Source: Streptosporangium brasiliense
GTDB taxonomy: Bacteria; Actinomycetota; Actinomycetes; Streptosporangiales; Streptosporangiaceae
DNA length: 64,000 bases
Assembly: GCF_030811595.1 (NCBI RefSeq)
Contig: NZ_JAUSRB010000002.1
Coordinates: forward strand, 6,634,001-6,698,000
Direction of reading: 5' to 3'
A model generated the notes under the pieces. It did not search any database and was not told the DNA's origin. It worked only from the letters and a program-made list of their open reading frames with translations. The position numbers and the translations under genes are program-made. How positions within the stretch are numbered: position 1 is the first letter of the stretch; each line of letters begins with the position of its first letter. Below are positions 58,398 to 64,000 of the stretch, in pieces.

Positions 58398-59219
58398 ATG
58401 CGGTTGTTGAAACAGCTCGTGCCCGTCGCGGTGGTCGCCTTCGCCGGCGGCGCGATCGTGGGCACGGTGCAGGGGAGCCCGCTCCTCACTCTGCTCCTCG
58501 GCGTCGCGACGGCTGTGCTCGCCGTACTCGTGTACGCCCGCGTGGTGCGGTGGTCCGAGCGCCGCGCACCGGTGGAAGTGGCGGCGCAAGGCGCCGCCCG
58601 CGCCATCGCGCGAGGGGCGCTGATCGGGGCCGCGTTGTTCGCGGCCGTCATCGTGAACATCGCTCTCGTGGGCGGCTACCGGATCGAGGGCCAGGGCTCG
58701 CTGCCGGGCGCGGTCGGGCTGCTCGGCTTCATGGCCGCCGCCGCGGTGACGGAGGAGCTGCTGTTCCGCGGCATCCTGTTCAGGATCGTCGAGGAACGCA
58801 CGGGGACGTGGCCGGCGCTGGCGCTGACCGCTCTGCTGTTCGGCCTGTCGCACCTGTTCAACCCGCACGCCGACCTGTGGGGCGCGATCGCCGTCGCGAT
58901 CGAGGCGGGCGGCATGCTCGCCGCCGCCTACGCCGCCACCCGCACCCTGTGGGTGCCGATCGGCGTGCACTTCGGCTGGAACTTCGCGGCGGCCGGCATC
59001 TTCGGCACCGAGGTCTCAGGCAACGGCGCGACGCAGGGGCTGCTGCACGGCGTGACGTCGGGCCCAGCCCTGCTCACGGGCGGCGAGTTCGGGCCGGAGG
59101 CGAGCCCGTACGCGGTGGTGTTCGGCCTGCTGCTGACGGTCGCGTTCATGCGGCTGGCCCGCCGGCGCGGCAACGTGGTCCCGCTCCGACGCGGCGCGAC
59201 CGCTACGCTCGCCCGATGA
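58398..59219 (+). CDS. CPBP-family intramembrane metalloprotease
   Basis: 273 residues with about eight spans. The three active-site motifs of the CPBP/Rce1 family are complete: VTEELLFRG (EExxxR), FGLSHLF (FxxxH), and GVHFGWNF (HxxxN-like). Cleaves membrane-bound substrates, or acts as an immunity-type protein in some clusters. First gene of a three-gene operon; its stop overlaps the kinase start (ATGA). Its partner across the palindrome is the lipoprotein hydrolase. Confidence 0.9.
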   Translation: MRLLKQLVPVAVVAFAGGAIVGTVQGSPLLTLLLGVATAVLAVLVYARVVRWSERRAPVEVAAQGAARAIARGALIGAALFAAVIVNIALVGGYRIEGQGSLPGAVGLLGFMAAAAVTEELLFRGILFRIVEERTGTWPALALTALLFGLSHLFNPHADLWGAIAVAIEAGGMLAAAYAATRTLWVPIGVHFGWNFAAAGIFGTEVSGNGATQGLLHGVTSGPALLTGGEFGPEASPYAVVFGLLLTVAFMRLARRRGNVVPLRRGATATLAR

Positions 59220-60370
59220 CCGACCTACGGCGGGTCACGGACCTGTGGCGGCGGTGCGACGTCGTGATCCGGGATCTACCGTTCGGGCTGCTGCTGGCCG
59301 TCGCATCGCTCCTGCCGGCGCTCCACGGCAAGGGGACGCAGGTCGGCGACCTGCCGGCCCGGCCCTTCGACGCGGTGGCGCTCGTGGTGATCGCCCTGGA
59401 GTGCCTTCCCCTCGCCGTGCGCCGGCGGTGGCCGGCCGTGTGCGTGGCTCTGGTGTCGCTCGGCTTCGTCCTCGACGAGTTCCGCGCCTACCACGTGTTC
59501 GCGAGCAACGCGATGCCCATCGCGCTCATCAGCGCGGGCGCCCACCTGGAGCGCCACCGGCGCGTCACCGTGGTCCTCCTCTCCATGGCGTACGTGCCGC
59601 TGGCGCTCGCGCTCGGCCGGCTCGGCGCGACCGAGAAGGTGGAAGGTTACGTGGTGTTCTACCTGGCCCTGGCCCTCGCGTGGGGCATCGGGGCCTGGCT
59701 GCGCTCCACCCGCGCCGCCGAGGCGGAACGCCGCCGCCACGTCGCCGAGGCCACCCGCGCCGCCGAACGCACCCGGATCGCCCGCGAGCTCCACGACGTC
59801 GTGACGCACCACGTGACAGCGATGGTCGTGCAGGCCGAGGCCGCCCGCTACCTGACCGCCACGCCCGACCGCCTGGAGGCGGCCCTGAGCGCCGTCACCG
59901 ACACCGGCCGACGGGCCATCGCCGACCTGCGGTACATGCTGGACCTGCTCAACCCCGGTCACGACACGGACGGCAGGACGCCGTCCGCCGGCGACCTGCA
60001 CGCGCTCGTGGAGCGGACGCGCCGGGCCGGGCAGCCGGTGGAGTTCGCCGAGGAGGGCAGTCCGGCGGAATCGGTGGGCAGCGCCGAGTTCGTGACCTAT
60101 AGGGTCGTGCAGGAAACCCTGACGAACGCCCTCAAACATGCCCACGGCAGCCGCACTGTGGTCCACGTGCGCTACGGCCGGAAGGAGATCAGCGTGGAGG
60201 TCAGCACCGACGGCTCCGGTTCCGGGGCCGCCTCTCCCGGTGGCAGCGGGCGGGGCCTGGCCGGGCTCCGCGAGCGGGTCGGTGCCCTGGGCGGCGAGTT
60301 CAGCGCCGACCGGCAGGCGGGTGGCGGCTTCCTCGTGCGGGCCCGCATCCCCGCAGGGAGCCCATCGTGA
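59216..60370 (+). CDS. NarL-type sensor histidine kinase
   Basis: 384 residues. The N-terminal ~160 residues have four to five membrane spans with very short outside loops, suggesting sensing within the membrane. The dimerisation/phosphoacceptor helix has His193 in ARELHDVVTHHVTAMVVQA (HisKA_3). The ATPase domain has VVQETLTNALKHA (N box) and GSGRGLAGLRERV (G box). Start overlaps the protease stop; stop overlaps the regulator start (GTGA). It works with the response regulator encoded next. Confidence 0.93.
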   Translation: MTDLRRVTDLWRRCDVVIRDLPFGLLLAVASLLPALHGKGTQVGDLPARPFDAVALVVIALECLPLAVRRRWPAVCVALVSLGFVLDEFRAYHVFASNAMPIALISAGAHLERHRRVTVVLLSMAYVPLALALGRLGATEKVEGYVVFYLALALAWGIGAWLRSTRAAEAERRRHVAEATRAAERTRIARELHDVVTHHVTAMVVQAEAARYLTATPDRLEAALSAVTDTGRRAIADLRYMLDLLNPGHDTDGRTPSAGDLHALVERTRRAGQPVEFAEEGSPAESVGSAEFVTYRVVQETLTNALKHAHGSRTVVHVRYGRKEISVEVSTDGSGSGAASPGGSGRGLAGLRERVGALGGEFSADRQAGGGFLVRARIPAGSPS

Positions 60371-61026
60371 GCACGCCGGTCCGGGTCCTGGTCTGCGACG
60401 ACCAGGCGCTGATCCGCACCGGGTTCGCGACGATCATCGACGCGCAGGCGGACCTGGAGGTGGTGGGCGAGTGCGGCGACGGCCGCGCCGCGGTCGACCT
60501 CGCCCGCCGGCTGAGCCCCGACGTGGTCGTCATGGACGTGCGCATGCCGGTGCTCGACGGCATCGAGGCGACCCGCCTGCTGGCCGGCGCCGGCGTGGCG
60601 GACCCCGTCAAGGTGCTCGTGGTGACCACGTTCAACCTGGACGAGTATGTCTACGAGGCGCTGCGCGCGGGGGCGAGCGGGTTCCTGCTCAAGGACGCGC
60701 CGCCGGCGCAGCTCCTGCACGGCATCCGCACCGTCGCCTCGGGCGCCGCGCTGCTGGCACCCGAGGTGACCCGGCAGCTCGTCGGCAGGTACGCCTCCCG
60801 GATCCGCCCCGCCCAGGACACGCCCGACGAGATCGCGCTGACCCCGCGCGAGCTGGAGGTGCTGCGCCTCATCGCCGACGGCCGGTCCAACAGCGAGATC
60901 GCCGCCACGCTGGTGATCAGCCAGGAGACCGTCAAGACGTACGTGTCGCGCATCCTGACCAAGCTCGACCTGCGTGACCGCGTGCAGGCGGTGGTCTACG
61001 CCTACCGCAGGGGCCTGGTGACCTGA
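60367..61026 (+). CDS. NarL/LuxR-type response regulator
   Basis: 219 residues. Receiver domain with Asp11/Asp12 and phospho-acceptor Asp57 (VVVMDVRMPVLDG), Lys in LLKDAPP, then the LuxR helix-turn-helix LTPRELEVLRLIADGRSNSEIAATLVISQETVKTYVSRILTKLDLRDRVQAVV. GTG start coupled to the kinase. Probable target: the palindrome upstream of its own operon (inference). Confidence 0.95.
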   Translation: MSTPVRVLVCDDQALIRTGFATIIDAQADLEVVGECGDGRAAVDLARRLSPDVVVMDVRMPVLDGIEATRLLAGAGVADPVKVLVVTTFNLDEYVYEALRAGASGFLLKDAPPAQLLHGIRTVASGAALLAPEVTRQLVGRYASRIRPAQDTPDEIALTPRELEVLRLIADGRSNSEIAATLVISQETVKTYVSRILTKLDLRDRVQAVVYAYRRGLVT

Positions 61027-61099
61027 GGCACACCGCCGGGGAACCTCGACGGGGCGAACGCCGCAGACGTCAGGAACCGTCCGTGGCCCTGTTCGGCCA

Positions 61100-61552
61100 T
61101 CAGCGTGCGTCCGTCGGCCCCGGGGCGGCGTGTGCACGCGACGAGCGGGCCGAGACGACGTCGAGCAGTTTGACGAGCCGATCGAGCTGTTCCGGGTCCA
61201 GCCGGCCGGTCGCGGGCGCCAGGGCACGCCGGATGTCGTCCTCCACACGTCTGGCGAGTTCGAGCCCGGCCGGGGTCATATACACCTCGACGACCCGGCC
61301 GTCTTCGGGGTTCTTGCCGCGTGTCAGCAGCCCTCGGCGCTGGGCGCGGTCGATGAGTCCGGACAGCGTGGACTTGTCCAGGCCGAGGTAGGCGGCCAGT
61401 TCGGTAACGCGTGCGCGGCGGTCGCGGAGGATGCCGAGCACCCGTAGCTGGGTGAGCGACAGATCGTGCTCGCCACCGATGCGGGTCAGCACGCCTGCCA
61501 CCTCGAAGGTGGTCCGGACGAGGGCGTCCATGGCATCGTCGGCGGCGGTCAT
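61100..61552 (-). CDS. MarR-family repressor
   Basis: 150 residues. Winged helix DLSLTQLRVLGILRDRRARVTELAAYLGLDKSTLSGLIDRAQRRGLLTRGKNPEDGRVVEVYMTPAG with the family's DxR wing. It is divergent from a quinone-oxidoreductase gene. Two dyads sharing TTGGTAA lie in the gap, one at its own start and one on the other gene's promoter. Confidence 0.92.
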   Translation of the reverse strand: MTAADDAMDALVRTTFEVAGVLTRIGGEHDLSLTQLRVLGILRDRRARVTELAAYLGLDKSTLSGLIDRAQRRGLLTRGKNPEDGRVVEVYMTPAGLELARRVEDDIRRALAPATGRLDPEQLDRLVKLLDVVSARSSRAHAAPGPTDAR

Positions 61553-61566
61553 GCCGTCATGCTAGT

Positions 61567-61597
61567 CCGGCATGGTTGGTAATGCCAACCATGCCGG
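61567..61597. promoter_or_regulatory. MarR operator at its own gene
   Basis: Perfect 13-bp arms CCGGCATGGTTGG and complement around TAATG, 15 bases before the MarR start. Inner part TTGGTAATGCCAA recurs in the second site. Confidence 0.7.
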
Positions 61598-61694
61598 AGC
61601 GAGGAACGCCTGCACCGCGGCCGCCCCCGGACGCCTCGCGGCCCGATCCCGCGTCAGTTGATCGACGGATATCGCATCGATCACGCCGCATCCG

Positions 61695-61745
61695 TTGACA
61701 TGGTTTGTATTACCAACCACTATAGGGGTAGTTGGTAAAGCAAAC
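61695..61745 (+). promoter_or_regulatory. promoter with overlapping MarR operator
   Basis: TTGACA at 61695-61700, then a TATA-type -10 (CACTATAGG around 61718-61726). A 15-bp inverted repeat (GTTTGTATTACCAAC at 61703-61717; partner 61731-61745, 13 of 15 matched) covers the spacer and start region, so binding would block polymerase. Confidence 0.65.
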
Positions 61746-61763
61746 TATTTTCTGGAGGCCGCC

Positions 61764-62690
61764 ATGCACGCTGCCGTCATCCGGGCAGCCGACGCCTCGC
61801 CGGTCTATCGCGAACACCCCGACCCCGCGCCACACCACGGCGACGAGCTGGTCGTCGAGGTCCTCGCGGCCGGCCTGCACCATCTGACCAGGGCCAGGGC
61901 GAACAGCTCGCACTACTCCGGCAACGGCGTGTATCCGCTCGTCCCCGGCGTCGACGGCGTGGTACGCGACGAGGAGGGCAACGTCCGCTACGTGGCTCTG
62001 GACGACACTCCTCTGGGGACGTTCGCCGACCGCACCCTCATCGACCCCCGCCGCAGCGTGATCCTTCCCGACGGCATCGACCCCGTACGGATCGCCGCCG
62101 CGATGAACCCTGCCATGTCGTCCTGGGTCGCGCTGCGCCGACGTGTCGCCTTCCACGCCGGCCGGCGCGTCCTCGTCCTCGGCGCCACCGGCAGCGCCGG
62201 ACGGATGGCGATCCAGATAGCCAAACTGTTCGGCGCCGCCCAGGTCATCGCCGCCGGCCGCGACACCACCCGTCTGAGGGCGCTGACCGCGCTCGGCGCC
62301 GACGAGACGATCACCTTCGACCAGATCGGCCGGGCGGCCGATGTCGACGTGGTCATCGACTACGTGTGGGGTGAACCCGCCGCCCGCGCCATGATCCCGA
62401 TGCTCACCGCCCGTGCCGACCGCGCCGCCCCGCTGACCTGGATCCAGATCGGATCCATCGCCGGCCGGACCGCGCCGATCCCCTCCGCGGCGCTGCGCTC
62501 CGCCCGCCTACAGATCGTCGGCAGCGGCATCGGCTCGGTCCCCGCCCGCGACTTCCTCGCCGAACTGCCGGAACTGGCCTCAGCGGTGGCCGCGGGCGCG
62601 ATCGACGTACGGGCGCGCGCCGTACCCCTCGCCCAGGTCGCGCAGGCGTGGACCGGCGAGACCGACGACCGCGTCGTCTTCGTCCCCTAG
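61764..62690 (+). CDS. zinc-free quinone-oxidoreductase-type dehydrogenase
   Basis: 308 residues of the medium-chain dehydrogenase family without the zinc ligands. Starts MHAAVIRAADASPVYREHPDP; cofactor motif VLGATGSAGRMAIQIAKLFGAAQVIAAGRD (NADPH type); end VRARAVPLAQVAQAWTGETDDRVVFVP. TGGAGG precedes the ATG. Probably reduces quinones or enones. Controlled by the divergent MarR and followed 34 bases later by the FAD monooxygenase. Confidence 0.9.
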   Translation: MHAAVIRAADASPVYREHPDPAPHHGDELVVEVLAAGLHHLTRARANSSHYSGNGVYPLVPGVDGVVRDEEGNVRYVALDDTPLGTFADRTLIDPRRSVILPDGIDPVRIAAAMNPAMSSWVALRRRVAFHAGRRVLVLGATGSAGRMAIQIAKLFGAAQVIAAGRDTTRLRALTALGADETITFDQIGRAADVDVVIDYVWGEPAARAMIPMLTARADRAAPLTWIQIGSIAGRTAPIPSAALRSARLQIVGSGIGSVPARDFLAELPELASAVAAGAIDVRARAVPLAQVAQAWTGETDDRVVFVP

Positions 62691-62724
62691 CAAGCCCCTA
62701 GCCGTCACCTCCGAGGAGAAAGGC

Positions 62725-63945
62725 GTGACTTCGTTGAGCAGCAGGAGGAAACGGGCCCTGGTCGTGGGTCTCGGCGTCAGCGGCATGGCCACGGCGATCG
62801 GCCTTCGGCGCATCGGCTGGGATCCGGTGATCGTGGAGAGAGCACCGGGCCGTCGATCGGGTGGTTACTTCGTCGTGTTGTTCGGCGCCGGCCAGGCCGC
62901 CGCGCGGCGACTCGGCATCCTCGATGCCATCCCCGACCGGTCGCCGCCCGGCGGCGTCACCTACACGGTGGATCGCGCCGGCGTCCGCAGACCCGGCCTG
63001 GGGTTCGGGGATCTGCCGGTCTCGCCTCGCATGATGCTGCGCGGCGACGTGGAACGTGCCGCCTTCACCGCGCTCTCGCACGACGTGGAGATCCGCTACG
63101 CGACGACCCCCACCCGCATCGAGCAGGACGCCTCTGGCGTCGAGGTGACGCTCGAACACGACGGTGGGTCCGTGACCGAGCGATTCGACCTCGTCGTGGG
63201 CGCCGACGGGTTGCGGTCCACGGTCCGGCGGCTCGTCTTCGGCCCGCACGACAGGTATCTGCATCGGCTCGGCTACATGATCGCGGCGACGCTGCTGCCG
63301 GGCCCGGTCGGCGGGCTCTCCCCGCACGAGGGGGCGAGTCTTCTCGAGCCCGGCCGGGCCATGTGGGTCTTTCCGTTCGCCGATCACCCGCCCACCGTGC
63401 TCTTCTCGTACCGTACCGACGACGTCGATGCCGAGTTCACCGGCCGGCCCGCCGAACGGGTGCGCGCCGCGTACGGACCTCAGCCCGCGGGCCGGCTGCT
63501 CGGCGAGGCGCTCGACACGCTCGACGCCGCCGACGAGTTCTTGTTCGACTCGGTCGAGCAACCCCGCATGGACGCCTGGTCGCACGGCCGGGTTGTGCTG
63601 GTCGGCGACTCCGCATGGTGCCCCAGCCTGTACGCCGCCATGGGGATCTCCGCCGGGCTCGCCGGAGCCGACCTGCTCGGCAGCATGCTGCACCGTCACC
63701 CCGGCGACATCCGCGGCGCTCTGCGCGCCTGGGAGACGCAGCTCCGCCCGCACATGACTTACTACCAGGCCAACGGCGTCGAACAGCGGTATTTCGTCAC
63801 CCCCGGCAACCAGCGGCAGATCGCCCTCCGGCCCCTCATGGCGCGCAGCCTCCGGCTCCCGGTGATCGGCAACGCCTTGCGCTCCCTGCGAAGCAACACC
63901 AGGTCCATCCGGGAACGGGAACTGGACATCGCCCACGCCGGCTGA
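62725..63945 (+). CDS. FAD-dependent monooxygenase/oxidoreductase
   Basis: 406 residues. FAD-binding GLGVSGMATAIGLRRIGWDPVIVERAP near the N-terminus, the DG motif FDLVVGADGLRSTVRRLVFG in the middle and the GD motif GRVVLVGDSAWCPSLYAAMGISAGLAGADLL late: a group A flavoprotein monooxygenase layout. Aromatic hydroxylases and antibiotic-inactivating flavoproteins share this layout; substrate unknown. GTG start with GAGGAGAAA upstream. Second gene of the MarR-controlled pair. Confidence 0.9.
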   Translation: MTSLSSRRKRALVVGLGVSGMATAIGLRRIGWDPVIVERAPGRRSGGYFVVLFGAGQAAARRLGILDAIPDRSPPGGVTYTVDRAGVRRPGLGFGDLPVSPRMMLRGDVERAAFTALSHDVEIRYATTPTRIEQDASGVEVTLEHDGGSVTERFDLVVGADGLRSTVRRLVFGPHDRYLHRLGYMIAATLLPGPVGGLSPHEGASLLEPGRAMWVFPFADHPPTVLFSYRTDDVDAEFTGRPAERVRAAYGPQPAGRLLGEALDTLDAADEFLFDSVEQPRMDAWSHGRVVLVGDSAWCPSLYAAMGISAGLAGADLLGSMLHRHPGDIRGALRAWETQLRPHMTYYQANGVEQRYFVTPGNQRQIALRPLMARSLRLPVIGNALRSLRSNTRSIRERELDIAHAG

Positions 63946-64000
63946 CGACCACCCGCTCCGCATGCACGCACTCAGACGGTGATGCCCGCCCGGACAGCGT

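Noticed and set aside
1-64000. CRISPR arrays, tRNA or rRNA genes
   Set aside because: No regularly spaced repeat-spacer structure and no cloverleaf-like or ribosomal sequence was noticed on either strand.

Overview
The window is high-GC DNA with third-position GC bias throughout, GTG starts and abundant TetR/MFS pairs. It carries a mycothiol-type maleylpyruvate isomerase fold, a SARP regulator, a GH15-zwf cluster and several MAB_1171c/DUF-type genes. Together these point to a filamentous actinomycete, probably Streptosporangiales (Nonomuraea or Actinomadura-like). The genus is an inference from gene content only. No tRNA, rRNA or CRISPR array was seen.

Layout. 2-1105 is the end of a GH38 alpha-mannosidase, closed by a perfect hairpin. 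1199-9685 is a Tn3-family transposon with 26/29 matching inverted ends. TnpA is at the left end and a TnpI-type tyrosine recombinase with its resolution-site repeats is at the right end. The cargo is an NmtR/CzrA-like ArsR sensor, a His-rich CDF metal exporter, an MFS protein (frameshifted near its end), a TetR regulator and a methyltransferase. 9711-12717 is a compact module: MAB_1171c-family membrane protein, ImmA/IrrE metallopeptidase and XRE regulator in overlapping frames, then a 17-bp-arm dyad, then two related secreted two-cysteine mini-proteins. I consider it the best candidate for an undescribed signalling or effector system.

12949-37940 is a run of regulator/target pairs: TetR-SDR, molybdopterin-fold protein-ModA, SARP-serine hydrolase, MerR-MFS, Ser/Thr kinase with a small membrane partner, TetR-SRPBCC, XRE-MFS, LysR-MFS, erythromycin-esterase-like enzyme, GDSL hydrolase and TetR-VOC. 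Their intergenic gaps often hold visible dyads. 38374-44333 is a tightly overlapping minus-strand carbon operon: GH15 glucosidase/trehalase-like enzyme, glucose-6-phosphate dehydrogenase, IlvD/Edd sugar-acid dehydratase and a 2-hydroxyacid dehydrogenase. A zinc alcohol dehydrogenase lies upstream.

45489-55119 is an insertion and decay zone. It holds a coiled-coil zinc-ribbon protein beside a shattered Tn3 transposase, IS5- and IS30-like fragments, a cut aldo/keto reductase, S8 peptidase and LuxR-type remnants, and short dispersed repeats. A few intact genes lie among them (DUF1963, MDMPI-fold, beta-propeller).

55120-63945 returns to ordinary genes: TetR-amidohydrolase, lipoprotein alpha/beta hydrolase, then a CPBP protease-histidine kinase-response regulator operon, and MarR-quinone oxidoreductase-FAD monooxygenase. 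The hydrolase and the protease operon diverge across a 124-bp near-perfect palindrome. Single-base frameshifts in several otherwise well-preserved genes could be real mutations or sequencing errors.
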